A stretch of 64,000 nt of DNA from Pseudomonadota bacterium (GTDB taxonomy: Bacteria; Desulfobacterota; Desulfarculia; Desulfarculales; Desulfarculaceae). Where the stretch lies: NCBI GenBank assembly GCA_018896025.1, contig JAHIND010000026.1, forward strand, positions 170,659 to 234,658. Direction: 5' to 3'. The position numbers and the translations under genes were made by a program. Of the stretch, positions 41,857 to 51,222 are shown piece after piece (position 1 is the first letter of the stretch; every line of letters begins with the position of its first letter). Under the pieces are notes generated by a model, which was not told the DNA's origin, did not search any database, and was given only the letters and a program-made list of their open reading frames with translations.

Positions 41857-43236
41857 ATGCTCCATCTGTATTCCGACTCCCCCCGCGAACTCTATGCCTT
41901 GGAGGAGCTGCACAACTCCATTGGCTTGGTCTGCCAAGATGTAGTTAGTTTCGTAGCGGGCGGCTCTCTAGCCGAAAGCGCCGCACCCGAGGCCAAGGCC
42001 ACGGTGCTCTTCGTGGCTGAGGGCGGTGGAAGTGGCATCCTTTCCAAACTGGATTATGGCGTGGACGACGGCCGGTTGGTGGTGCGCGGCGACCTGCTGG
42101 GGTTCATCTTTCGCACCCTGACTCGGGAGATGGAAAAAGACCTGCCCCGCGATAACCTGGGGCGGGTCCGCCTGCCCGACGACCCGGCCTACAAAGAGGG
42201 CCTGCATCAGACAGCCTACCTGGACCGTCTGGCGGGGGAATTCGTCAAGGTCCTGGGGGAGTACCTGGACGAGCGGCAGGTGTCTTGGCATCTCCAGCGC
42301 ATAGCCGACCGGCCCATGGTGTGCATGACTCATGATGTGGACGGCATGCATGGGCAATCCTGGGCCAGATACGCCGCATGGATAGGGAGCACCTTGGTGC
42401 GCTCGGGAGTGGGCGGCCTTAAAAGAACCGCCAAGCGCATCGCTTTGTATCGCGGCGCTGAAAGCGATCCGCTGTTTCCGGCCGAGATGTTTCATGAGGC
42501 AAGGGCGGATCAATACAATCACACTTTTTTTGTGATGAGCCTGCCTCGTGCCCTGGGGCATGAAGGCCTGCGCTATAGCCTTAACCGGCGCAAGACGGTG
42601 GCGGTGTTTGAAAAACTAATGGAGGCCGGGCACGAGATAGCCCTGCACCCCTCCCGAAAATCTCAAGACTCACCACAGTTGTTGCAGACGGAAAAGACGC
42701 GGATGTTGCGGAGTTTGGGCATGGAGGGCCAGGGGTTGGGGATGCGATGCCATTATCTAAAGGCTTCTTTTCCCGAGACATGGCGGGTCGAGCAACGGCT
42801 TGCTTTTAAATACGACTCCACCCTGGGCTGGACCGAGGGGCCCGGCTTCAGGGCGGGAACCGCGCGGCCCTACCAGCCCTTTGACCACGAAAACGGCGAG
42901 AGGCTGGCGCTCTGGGAACTGCCCCTGGTGGCCATGGATGGGGCGCTCGGCGGAACCGCCCGGGAGATAGCGGACCGTGCGGTGAAGATATCCGAGGAAT
43001 GCTTTGCCAACGGTGGGCCGGCGACGATTTTGTGGCACACCAATCGCCTGATGCCCTATGATTTCCCGGAGCACGCAAACGCTTATGAACTTCTGTCGGC
43101 ATATTTTGCGGACAAGGGTTGCCTTGGGTTGACCGCCGGTGAGGTGGTTGATCGTTTCGCAAGGCATTATAATGAGTTGAGTAAACAGCGCGAGGCTAAA
43201 GCCAACGACATGACATCGCGTTGTTATAGGGGGTAA
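41857..43236 (+). CDS. Divergent polysaccharide deacetylase-like protein
   Basis: This 459-residue protein has the N-terminal layout of hypothetical surface-glycan proteins and a C-terminal NodB-like half. MVCMTHDVDGMHG replaces the TFDDG motif, AGHEIALHPSRKSQD replaces the His-x3-His metal motif, and ILWHTNRLMPYDFPEHANAYELL comes near the end. It probably acts on glycans or is a non-canonical member of the family. It has no signal peptide. It ends three bases before the next gene. Confidence 0.72.
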   Translation: MLHLYSDSPRELYALEELHNSIGLVCQDVVSFVAGGSLAESAAPEAKATVLFVAEGGGSGILSKLDYGVDDGRLVVRGDLLGFIFRTLTREMEKDLPRDNLGRVRLPDDPAYKEGLHQTAYLDRLAGEFVKVLGEYLDERQVSWHLQRIADRPMVCMTHDVDGMHGQSWARYAAWIGSTLVRSGVGGLKRTAKRIALYRGAESDPLFPAEMFHEARADQYNHTFFVMSLPRALGHEGLRYSLNRRKTVAVFEKLMEAGHEIALHPSRKSQDSPQLLQTEKTRMLRSLGMEGQGLGMRCHYLKASFPETWRVEQRLAFKYDSTLGWTEGPGFRAGTARPYQPFDHENGERLALWELPLVAMDGALGGTAREIADRAVKISEECFANGGPATILWHTNRLMPYDFPEHANAYELLSAYFADKGCLGLTAGEVVDRFARHYNELSKQREAKANDMTSRCYRG

Positions 43237-43239
43237 GGA

Positions 43240-44766
43240 TTGCATAGCGGCCCCAAGATAATCGGCAAATTATCCGTGCTGACCATGGGCATGGTCCTTT
43301 GCAGCCTGCCGATCATTTTTTTGCTGGTCATGCCCAATTTTGTGCCGGAACATCGAATAGTCCAGACCCAGTTTTTCGGAGTCGTTGGCATTGTCGCCCT
43401 GCTGGTGGTCACGTTATCTTTTGCCTGGGGGCCCCGCTATTATTTTTTCGTAATGTCCTTGGCCATATCGGTTTTACCTTACTTCTCCTCATACCTGGCA
43501 CCGTTTGGTGGACAAATGTTGTCGGCGGCGCCCGAAATGTCCTTGGCATTGTTATGCCTCTTATTGATCATGATGTGGATGGCCAACAATAGAATAAAAG
43601 TAACTTCAATCAACGTATTTATTGTGCTTTGGATATTATTAAATAGCCTTTCCTTACTGTTTAGTAGTGACCCGATGAAAAGCCTGCCCCTGTTTGGTGT
43701 TGGAGTGGTGTTTAGCGGGTTATATTTATTTATATTACACAACATAATATTAAATAGAAGAGATGGGCTTAGGCTGGTCTTAATATCGTTTATCGTTTCC
43801 AACCTCCTTTTTATATTATTCGGTTTTATTGTGACCTGGGCCTACACCGGATGGTCATCAATCATTGACATCGAAGCATCCAGACTGGGAGCTAATGTTA
43901 ATACCGGACATTATGGTTCTAATGCCTACGGTGGTATTATTTTGTTGTCTCTTCCGATTTTCTTTTGGGCGTTGGTGGTAAAGCCAAAGTATCTGGGCCA
44001 AGCAAGGTTTCTACTATGGCCGGTTTTCATTATTGGCTTGGCGCTGGTAGTTTTGTCAGCTTCGCGGGGAAATATAATATCTTTAGGGTTTTTATTAATA
44101 TTCTTTGCAACATATATGTTCAGAACATTTTATAAGGGCAGAAGTTTGCTGGGGATGTCCGCCTTGCTGGCTTTGCAGCTTTGGGTGATCAGTTCTGCGG
44201 ATTTTATTCAAAGTATTATCGTGCGATTCGTGGACGATAGACAGCTTTCAATAACTAGTATGTTGCAAAGGACAATGGAAAACATACGTGTAGTCCTGGC
44301 GGAGACTTCTTGGGAAATATTTAAGGATAACTGGCTGTTTGGTGTGGGGCAAGGTAATTTGTTGGATGAAATAGCCTCTCGCACCGGCATTCATTTCGAC
44401 GCACACAATTTGGCTCTCAACGTGTTGACCGAGCAAGGGGTTCTCGTGTTCTTGCTGGTGGTTGTATATTTATTTTATATTACCTACTTGCTGTGGAAAA
44501 CTTTTAAAGGAAAAGGCTTGGGTGATCGATGGTTGGCGCTTTGTTGCTTCGCGGCTTTAATGGCCTTTTTACTTAGGTCTTGCCTCACCGGCGGGACTTT
44601 GGCTGGAACGCAATTCATTGGTGCTCAACGGGTGTGTTGGATGCTAACCATAGGGGCTATAATATATAACTTGGCCAAATCCCCAGAGGAGTTGACAGAT
44701 CAAGAAGCACCTCAACCGGCTGATGACGATAGACAGCCGGAGGCTATTGCACACCACGGCGCGTAG
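43240..44766 (+). CDS. O-antigen polymerase/ligase-family membrane protein (Wzy candidate)
   Basis: This protein of about 508 residues has around 12 hydrophobic segments and a periplasmic loop containing NWLFGVGQGNLLDEIASRTGIHFDAHNLALNVLTEQGVLVFLL, the Wzy/WaaL signature region with His. Its position before hisH-hisF fits the polymerase. The start is uncertain. TTG 43240 gives the longest form, while ATG 43285 or 43291 would remove 15-17 residues. The middle of the gene is AT-rich, typical of wzy genes. The C-terminal tail is acidic and Pro-rich. Confidence 0.83.
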   Translation: MHSGPKIIGKLSVLTMGMVLCSLPIIFLLVMPNFVPEHRIVQTQFFGVVGIVALLVVTLSFAWGPRYYFFVMSLAISVLPYFSSYLAPFGGQMLSAAPEMSLALLCLLLIMMWMANNRIKVTSINVFIVLWILLNSLSLLFSSDPMKSLPLFGVGVVFSGLYLFILHNIILNRRDGLRLVLISFIVSNLLFILFGFIVTWAYTGWSSIIDIEASRLGANVNTGHYGSNAYGGIILLSLPIFFWALVVKPKYLGQARFLLWPVFIIGLALVVLSASRGNIISLGFLLIFFATYMFRTFYKGRSLLGMSALLALQLWVISSADFIQSIIVRFVDDRQLSITSMLQRTMENIRVVLAETSWEIFKDNWLFGVGQGNLLDEIASRTGIHFDAHNLALNVLTEQGVLVFLLVVVYLFYITYLLWKTFKGKGLGDRWLALCCFAALMAFLLRSCLTGGTLAGTQFIGAQRVCWMLTIGAIIYNLAKSPEELTDQEAPQPADDDRQPEAIAHHGA

Positions 44767-44858
44767 CTGACAAAGACTATTCCGGTGATAATTTTATCTA
44801 TGGCGGAGGCATCGCTTGGCTATGGCCGAGCGTTTATTAAAGTGAGTGGACAGCCCTG

Positions 44859-45494
44859 ATGATCGTGATTATAGACTACGGCCTGGGAAATCTAAGATCC
44901 ATACTGAACATGCTTGAAAAGCTCGGAGTTAGCGCAGCTATTTCCAACAACATAGAAGAGATTGAACAAGCCAACAGAATAATTCTGCCGGGTGTCGGTG
45001 CCTTTGACACCGCCATGAATAATATAAACAAACTCGGGCTTCTGGAAATCCTCAACCAAAAAGTGGTGAAGCAAAAAACACCCATTCTGGGCATTTGCCT
45101 TGGCATGCAACTTTTGGCGAAATCCAGCCAAGAAGGGAAAATGCCAGGTTTGGGCTGGGTGGACGCTGAGGTGGTTCGGTTCAGTTTTCCCGGGGAAAAA
45201 GATCTAAAACTAAAGATACCCCACATGGGCTGGAACGAGGTGGAGCCCACCGGGGAAAGCCACTTTTTCCCCGAAGCAGGGGCTGAGTACCGATATTATT
45301 TCGTACATTCTTATTATATGATCTGTAAAAACCACCAGGATTCCATCGGCATCACCCACCATGGCCTTGACTTTACTTCAGTGGTCATGAGGGAGAATAT
45401 CTTAGGCTTTCAGTTTCACCCGGAAAAAAGCCACAAGTTCGGCATTGAACTGCTTAAACGGTTCACTACTTGGGATCCGGGAGCGAACCGCTGA
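44859..45494 (+). CDS. hisH: HisH-type glutamine amidotransferase for an acetamidino sugar
   Basis: This 211-residue class I glutamine amidotransferase has the nucleophile Cys 80 in LGICLGMQLL and the His 187/Glu 189 pair in FQFHPEKS, so the triad is complete. It hydrolyses glutamine and passes ammonia to a HisF-type partner. No histidine biosynthesis genes lie nearby. It is followed by a HisF paralog and an N-acetyl-sugar amidotransferase, the set that turns an N-acetyl group into an acetamidino group on a surface sugar. It is probably unrelated to histidine synthesis. Confidence 0.9.
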   Translation: MIVIIDYGLGNLRSILNMLEKLGVSAAISNNIEEIEQANRIILPGVGAFDTAMNNINKLGLLEILNQKVVKQKTPILGICLGMQLLAKSSQEGKMPGLGWVDAEVVRFSFPGEKDLKLKIPHMGWNEVEPTGESHFFPEAGAEYRYYFVHSYYMICKNHQDSIGITHHGLDFTSVVMRENILGFQFHPEKSHKFGIELLKRFTTWDPGANR

Positions 45495-45619
45495 AATCAA
45501 ACCCGCTCACGTAACGTTGATCGTTTATTCAGACACTCGTTCCGCTCCGATTGCGTGAAGTGCGGATCGGGGTCAAGCCGCTACAACGCCTTCTGGTGAA
45601 GTGAGGGAGCCCGAGATAG

Positions 45620-46393
45620 GTGCTCAGAACCAGGATCATACCTTGCCTGTTGCTCAAAAATGGCGGTTTTGTAAAAACCGTTAAGTTCAAGAACCCCGTC
45701 TATCTAGGCGATCCGGTGAATATCGTCCGGATATTCAACGACAAGGAAGTGGACGAACTGGCCATCTTGGACATCAGTGCCTCGGTGGAAAAGAGGGCCC
45801 CCGCCTTTGACCTCTTGGCGGACATAGCCGGGGAATGCTTCATGCCGCTGAGTTACGGTGGCGGCCTCAAGCGCATCGATGATTTGCTCACCTTAAGCAA
45901 AGCCGGTTACGAGAAGCTGGTCATCAACACCATGGCGGTGGAAGATCCAGGTTTTGTGCGCAAGGCCGCCGACCAATTGGGCAGCCAGAGCGTGGTAGTC
46001 TCCCTGGACGTGAAAAAAAGCCTTTTGGGCAAGTACGAAGTGCTGGTCATGGGGGGACGGCGCAACACTAAAAAAGACCCGGTGGCCCTGGCCGTGGAAA
46101 TGAGCCGGCAAGGGGCTGGGGAGATACTGCTCAACTCCATAGACCGCGATGGCACCCAAAAGGGATATGACCTTGATTTAATTAAGCGGGTCAGCTCACA
46201 AGTGGATGTTCCGGTGATCGCCTGCGGAGGGGCGGGCAGCGTAGAGGACATGGCCGGGGCGGTCAATCAGGGCGGTGCCTCTGGAGTTGGAGTGGGCAGC
46301 TTTTTCGTGTTCCACGGCCGTCACCGGGCGGTGCTGATCAACGTGCCGCCACCCAAGTTGATGTTCGAGGCCATCGACGGCCCAAAGACCTAG
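45620..46393 (+). CDS. hisF: HisF paralog, ammonia-channelling partner lacking the catalytic Asp 11
   Basis: This 257-residue half-barrel-repeat protein is closely similar in layout to HisF. Cyclase HisF needs Asp 11 (ACLDV) and Asp 130. Here the first site reads IIPCLLLKNGG with Leu at position 11, while Asp 130 in VVVSLDVKK is kept. Loss of Asp 11 argues against imidazole glycerol phosphate cyclisation and for a role in delivering ammonia from HisH to the PP-loop enzyme that follows. The start is GTG 45620 with GGGAG ten bases upstream. Confidence 0.9.
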   Translation: MLRTRIIPCLLLKNGGFVKTVKFKNPVYLGDPVNIVRIFNDKEVDELAILDISASVEKRAPAFDLLADIAGECFMPLSYGGGLKRIDDLLTLSKAGYEKLVINTMAVEDPGFVRKAADQLGSQSVVVSLDVKKSLLGKYEVLVMGGRRNTKKDPVALAVEMSRQGAGEILLNSIDRDGTQKGYDLDLIKRVSSQVDVPVIACGGAGSVEDMAGAVNQGGASGVGVGSFFVFHGRHRAVLINVPPPKLMFEAIDGPKT

Positions 46394-46478
46394 GCCCTTC
46401 GGGCGTAACAGCTCAACCCAACAAAACTTTCGGTCGTAAATATAATTACGGCATTGTAGGTGCGAATTGGAGACAAGG

Positions 46479-47615
46479 ATGCGGTTTGGTCAAGGGCGGG
46501 AATATCAGATTTGTTCGCGCTGCATAATGGACACCACTGAGCCTGAGATCGTGTTCGACGAAAACGGTGTGTGCAACCACTGCACCAATCACCTGGAGCG
46601 CATCAAGAACGAACTGCATTCCGGCGAGAAGGGCCGCCGTGAGCTGGAGCGTATTGCGGGGGTGATAAAAGAGGAAGGCAAAAACAAAAAGTACGATTGC
46701 ATCATCGGGGTCAGCGGCGGGGTGGATAGCACCATGGTGGCCTATCACGTAAAAGAGTTGGGTCTGCGCCCTCTGGCCGTGCACCTTGACAATAGCTGGG
46801 ATTCCGAGTTGGCGGTCAGTAATATCGAGAAGACCCTCAACGTCCTGGGCATTGACCTATACACCAAGGTGCTGGACTGGGGGGAGTTCAAGAACCTGCA
46901 GATGTCGTTTTTGCTGGCCTCGGTGCCCAACGCGGAGATACCCACCGACCACGCCATTATCTCGCTTTTGTATCATACCGCCGCCCAAGAGGGCGTCAGA
47001 TACATCATCCACGGCGGCAATGTGGCCAGTGAGGGCATAATGCCCAGCAGTTGGATGCACTACAACCAGGATCTGCGCTTGCTCAAGGGAATACACCGCC
47101 GCTATGGCAGCGTTCGTTTGAAGAACTTCCCCAAAATGAGCCTGCTGCGCTGGGGATATCACCTGGTGATCAAGGGGGTTAAATATTTCCCCATCCTCAA
47201 TTACGTGGACTATGACAAGGAGCAGGCGCGTAACATACTGACCGAAAAATTGTCCTGGAGGCCTTACGGCGCCAAGCATTATGAATCCATTTACACTCGT
47301 TTTTTCCAATCATATTTTTTGCCGGAAAAATTTAACATTGATAAGCGCAAGGCCCACTTCTCCTCCCTGATCTGCTCGGGCCAGATGACCCGGGAGCAGG
47401 CCCTGGCCGAGATGGCCAAGGAGGCCTACCCCGAGGACATGATGAAGCGGGACAAGGCATACGTAATCAAAAAGTTCGCAATAACCGAGGATAAATTTGA
47501 TGAAATAATGAAGTTGCCCATCAAGCAGCACACCGACTACCCCAGCAACATCTTTTTCTACAATAAGTTGGCAGGGTTCAAAGACATGGTGCGCAAGCGA
47601 GCGAAGACCATATAA
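46479..47615 (+). CDS. N-acetyl sugar amidotransferase (WbpG/PseA/PtmG family)
   Basis: This 378-residue protein has an N-terminal zinc site (Cys 12, 15, 32, 35) and an ATP-pyrophosphatase PP-loop SGGVDS at 79-84. It also has GLRPLAVHLDNSWDSELAV and HGGNVASEGIMPSSWMHYNQD. WbpG and PseA use ATP and ammonia from HisH/HisF to convert an acetamido group to acetamidino, on ManNAc3NAcA or a nonulosonic acid respectively. Both acceptor pathways are present here, so the acceptor is undecided. The ATG at 46479 has GGAG six bases upstream. Confidence 0.92.
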   Translation: MRFGQGREYQICSRCIMDTTEPEIVFDENGVCNHCTNHLERIKNELHSGEKGRRELERIAGVIKEEGKNKKYDCIIGVSGGVDSTMVAYHVKELGLRPLAVHLDNSWDSELAVSNIEKTLNVLGIDLYTKVLDWGEFKNLQMSFLLASVPNAEIPTDHAIISLLYHTAAQEGVRYIIHGGNVASEGIMPSSWMHYNQDLRLLKGIHRRYGSVRLKNFPKMSLLRWGYHLVIKGVKYFPILNYVDYDKEQARNILTEKLSWRPYGAKHYESIYTRFFQSYFLPEKFNIDKRKAHFSSLICSGQMTREQALAEMAKEAYPEDMMKRDKAYVIKKFAITEDKFDEIMKLPIKQHTDYPSNIFFYNKLAGFKDMVRKRAKTI

Positions 47616-47662
47616 TTCATAAAGATTTCGTTGCGAGAGTGAACAACCATTACGGATCGAAG

Positions 47663-48823
47663 ATGACCAGCATCAATAATCTTCACATTTATCCTGCAGA
47701 ATTCATTCATGAAAACAGGATATTGAAGGAAACAAAAACCATAGCTTACTCTGGTTTGGTGCGGCAAATATATGTCGGCGCTATGGATAATCCGAAGCTT
47801 CCAGAGCATGAAATCATAGATGATCTGAGGCAAGTTTGGCGGGTGCCGTTAAAATCCCGCAAAATACCCCAGCAATTTTTAGCCAGGATATCCTGTATTT
47901 CCGAATGGGGAATCAAATTATTAATCGAGTACGGTAGGTTGCCCATCCACATCGTACAATGCCACAGTCTCTCTTGTCTGCCGGTTGCAGTATTGTTCAA
48001 ACGGCTTTATGGCTCCAGGCTTGTATATGATTGCCACGAGTTGGAGACCGAAACAGTGGCGTCCAAGGGAGCCAGGAGGTTCGTTTCCAAGGCCCTGGAG
48101 CGGGCCCTGATCACCCAGGCTGACCGGGTGTTGGTGGTAGGGGAATTCATCCGCCGATGGTACGAGGAGCACTACGGCCGCGGCGACGTGGTGGTGGTAA
48201 GGAACGTGCCTTACCGTTCCCAAAACACCCTGGATCGGGGCAACAAATTCAAGCATGCCCTGGGCCTGTCTCCCCGGGACATGCTTTTCATTTACCAAGG
48301 GGTGTTCACCTTGGAACGCAAAACCGATTTACTACTGCGAACCTTTGCCGAATGCTCTGCCGACAAGCATGTGGTTTTCATGGGCAAGGGCCGGCTTCAG
48401 GACATGGTGATGCACTACGCCGATCGCTATAGCAACATCCATTACCAACCAGCCGTGTTGCCAGAGGAGATTATCGCTTACACCTCCAGCGCTGACGTGG
48501 GGCTGTCCATCCTCACCGACGACTGCCTCAACCACTACTATTGCCTGCCCAACAAGTTCTTCGAGTATCTCACCGCCGGGCTGCCGGTGCTGGCCAGCGA
48601 TTTTCCCGAAATGGGCGCTTTCATCGATGAGCACGGCTGTGGATGGCGGGCCCCAGGCGAAGAGCGGGAGTTGGCGGCCTTTATCGCCGGGCTCACCTGG
48701 GAAGAGGTGAATGAAAAACGGCGCAACGCCCTGGCCACTCAAGGAAGCTTCGGCTGGGAAGATGAAGCTGAGAAGTTGCTGGCGGTTTACCGGGGCTTGC
48801 AGCGGGAGATTGGGAACCACTAA
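47663..48823 (+). CDS. Glycosyltransferase family 4-like
   Basis: This protein of about 386 residues has a GT-B architecture. The acceptor half contains VQCHSLSCLPVAVLFKRLYGSRLVYDCHELETE, and the donor half contains FIYQGVFTLERKTDLLLRTF and YTSSADVGLSILTDDCLNHYYCLPNKFFEYLTAGLPVLASDFPEM, the usual E-x7-E-like site region. It adds one sugar of the repeat unit. I chose the ATG at 47663 (GGA six bases upstream) over the GTG at 47639. It overlaps the next gene by one base. Confidence 0.83.
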   Translation: MTSINNLHIYPAEFIHENRILKETKTIAYSGLVRQIYVGAMDNPKLPEHEIIDDLRQVWRVPLKSRKIPQQFLARISCISEWGIKLLIEYGRLPIHIVQCHSLSCLPVAVLFKRLYGSRLVYDCHELETETVASKGARRFVSKALERALITQADRVLVVGEFIRRWYEEHYGRGDVVVVRNVPYRSQNTLDRGNKFKHALGLSPRDMLFIYQGVFTLERKTDLLLRTFAECSADKHVVFMGKGRLQDMVMHYADRYSNIHYQPAVLPEEIIAYTSSADVGLSILTDDCLNHYYCLPNKFFEYLTAGLPVLASDFPEMGAFIDEHGCGWRAPGEERELAAFIAGLTWEEVNEKRRNALATQGSFGWEDEAEKLLAVYRGLQREIGNH

Positions 48824-50094
48824 TGCGCTTTTGGGTCATCTACACAGGAGAGCCCGCACCCACCGACGATGGCAATCTGCGCTTGATGCGTACCGGCACC
48901 CTGACCCAGTTTCTGGCGGAGCGGGGCCACGATGTGACTTGGTGGAACGGCAAGTTCGACCACCGCATGAAAACCATGCGCACCGCGCCGGAGCTTTGCC
49001 GCATCGATAACGGGGGCAGTCCCTACACCCAGCGCCTCATTCCTTCACCTGGCTATAAAAAGAACCTCAGCTTTAGGCGCATCTGGGCCCAGAAGGTAGC
49101 GGCTAAGAAATTCGCTTCCCTTGCCGCCAAGTGCCAGATGCCGGACTTGATTCTCTGTGGGTACCCTACCGTGGAACTGAGCCTGGCTTCGGTGGCCCTG
49201 GGCAAGCGATGGGGGATCCCGGTGGTCTTGGAGGTGCGTGACCTGTGGCCCGACACCTTTTTGGATTTCGTGCCTAGGCCGCTAAGGTGGGCAGCCCGCT
49301 TGAGCCTGACCGGCATGTTCCGGGACAGCCGCCGGTCCTTTGCCGGAGCCGCCGGCATCACCGGCAATACCAGCGAAATGGTCAAGTGGGGCCTGGAGCG
49401 CTCCGGGCGTGACTGGGGCTCCTGGGACCAGGATTTCCCCCTGGGCTCCGCGGCCAAGCCGCCCACCCAGGAGCAGCAAGCCCAGGCGCGTGAATTCTGG
49501 GCCCGAAAGGGAGTCGCACCCCAGGAGAAGGTGCTCTACGGCTGTTTTTTCGGGGTGTTCTCTAAACGCCGTGAGGTGGACGTGCTTATCCAGGCGGCGC
49601 GCATCCTGGAACAAAAGGGGGTGCCGTTCAAGTTCGTGCTGTGCGGGCGGGGGGTCAACTACGATAAGTGCCTGCAACTCAGCAGCGGCTGCTCCAACGT
49701 GATCATGGTGGACTGGATTTCCTGGCCCAAGATCTACACCCTGATGGAAATGTCCTCCGTCGGCTTCGCGCCCTACGAATCCTCCCCGGATTTCATGGCC
49801 AGCATACCCAACAAACCCTATGACTACATGTCGGCGGGCCTGGTAATCGTTTCCAGTCTGCAGGGCAAGCTCAAGGAATTGTTGGACCAAGAAGGCTGCG
49901 GGGTGACCTATCCCAATAAAGACGTGGATGCCCTGGTGAAAATACTGGGGGATTTGTATCAAAACCCCGAGCAGGTGAAGATCATGTCGCAAAAATCATT
50001 GCGGCTTTTCAATGATAAGTTCTCAGCTGATACTGTCTTTGGCGGCATGTGTGATTACCTGGAGAAAATCGTCGCCGAACACTCCCGCAAGTAA
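48823..50094 (+). CDS. Glycosyltransferase family 4 (WbuB-like)
   Basis: This 423-residue GT-B enzyme starts with FWVIYTGEPAPTDDGNLRLMRTG. It contains VVLEVRDLWPDTFLDFVPRPLRW, where WbuB-type enzymes act on amino sugars, and a donor half with VLYGCFFGVFSKRREVDVLIQAA and SVGFAPYESSPDFMASIPNKPYDYMSAGLVIVSS. It is coupled to the preceding glycosyltransferase by a TAATG overlap, so the two probably act consecutively. Confidence 0.87.
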   Translation: MRFWVIYTGEPAPTDDGNLRLMRTGTLTQFLAERGHDVTWWNGKFDHRMKTMRTAPELCRIDNGGSPYTQRLIPSPGYKKNLSFRRIWAQKVAAKKFASLAAKCQMPDLILCGYPTVELSLASVALGKRWGIPVVLEVRDLWPDTFLDFVPRPLRWAARLSLTGMFRDSRRSFAGAAGITGNTSEMVKWGLERSGRDWGSWDQDFPLGSAAKPPTQEQQAQAREFWARKGVAPQEKVLYGCFFGVFSKRREVDVLIQAARILEQKGVPFKFVLCGRGVNYDKCLQLSSGCSNVIMVDWISWPKIYTLMEMSSVGFAPYESSPDFMASIPNKPYDYMSAGLVIVSSLQGKLKELLDQEGCGVTYPNKDVDALVKILGDLYQNPEQVKIMSQKSLRLFNDKFSADTVFGGMCDYLEKIVAEHSRK

Positions 50095-50138
50095 GTTCAC
50101 GGCTTGCGGCAGCAACCTTTGCGGAAGGGACCCAGGGG

Positions 50139-51206
50139 ATGTCCGAAAAGCTAAAATTCGGTTTCGTAGGCTGCGGCGCCATAGCCAACAAACATGCCGA
50201 GGCCTTGAGCATGGTGCCCGATGCCGAGCTGGCGGCGGTGTATGACCAGAACACGTCCGTGGCCAAGGCTTTCAGTCAAAAAAAGGGCGTGCCGTACTAC
50301 GACGATGTGAGGAAGATGATCGCCGCCGAGGGCATACAGGTGCTCTCTTTGCTCACCCCCTCCGGAGTGCACGGCAGCCTGCTTTTGGAGTTGGCCGACG
50401 CCGGAGTGCATTTCGTGGTGGAAAAGCCCATGGCCCTGCGCCTGGAGGAAGCCGACGAGATGATCCGGGCCTGCTCCCTCCATGGAGTGCAGCTTTTCGT
50501 GGTGCAACAGAACCGTTTCAACCCGCCCATCCAGGCCCTGCGCCGGGCCTTGGACCAAGGCCGCTTCGGCAAGCTGGTGATGGGCACGGTGCGGGTGCGC
50601 TGGAGCCGCAATCAGGAGTACTACGACTCCAAGAAATGGCGCGGCACCTGGGCCATGGACGGGGGGGTCATCACCAACCAGGCCAGCCACCACATCGACA
50701 TGCTGGAGTGGTGCATGGGTAGTGTGGAATCGGTGATGGCCATGACCAGCACCCGCCTGGTCGACATAGAGACCGAGGACACCGGCCTGGCCATCTTGCG
50801 TTTCACCAACGGCGCCTTGGGAGTCATCGAAGCCACCACCGCCACCCGCCCCAAGGATCTGGAGGGCTCCATCAGCATCCTGGGAGAGCACGGCGCGGTG
50901 GAGGTGGGAGGTTTTTACATGAACGAACTCAAGACCTGGCAGTTCGAAGACGAAACCGAGGAAGACGCCGAGGTTTTTGAAAAGCATGGCAGCACCCCCA
51001 AGGTCTTTGCCTGGAACCACGCCGAGTACTTGAAGGATGTGGTTCGGGCCATAAGATTAGGTGGCCGGGGCCTGGTGGAGGGCATGGACGGCCGCCGCTC
51101 TCTGGAGTTGATTATGGCCATCTACGAATCGGCCGAGACCGGCTCGGAGGTCAAACTGCGGTTCAGGCCCAAAGTGGCCAGGCTGGGCCTGCCCAACCAC
51201 AAATAA
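50139..51206 (+). CDS. Gfo/Idh/MocA oxidoreductase (WbpB/WlbA-like)
   Basis: This 355-residue protein has the Rossmann motif GFVGCGAIANKHAEAL, the signature EKPMAL near 100, and VQQNRFNPPIQALRRAL. It resembles UDP-GlcNAcA 3-dehydrogenases of the WbpB/WlbA group, which oxidise C3 so that an aminotransferase can add nitrogen. The next two genes supply that aminotransferase and an N-acetyltransferase, fused to a second oxidoreductase domain. GGGA-rich bases precede the ATG. Confidence 0.86.
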   Translation: MSEKLKFGFVGCGAIANKHAEALSMVPDAELAAVYDQNTSVAKAFSQKKGVPYYDDVRKMIAAEGIQVLSLLTPSGVHGSLLLELADAGVHFVVEKPMALRLEEADEMIRACSLHGVQLFVVQQNRFNPPIQALRRALDQGRFGKLVMGTVRVRWSRNQEYYDSKKWRGTWAMDGGVITNQASHHIDMLEWCMGSVESVMAMTSTRLVDIETEDTGLAILRFTNGALGVIEATTATRPKDLEGSISILGEHGAVEVGGFYMNELKTWQFEDETEEDAEVFEKHGSTPKVFAWNHAEYLKDVVRAIRLGGRGLVEGMDGRRSLELIMAIYESAETGSEVKLRFRPKVARLGLPNHK

Positions 51207-51222
51207 ACGGTAAAAAGGTAAT

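Noticed and set aside
44859..46393. Part of a histidine biosynthesis operon
   Set aside because: No other his genes are near, HisF lacks Asp 11, and the next gene is a PP-loop sugar amidotransferase.
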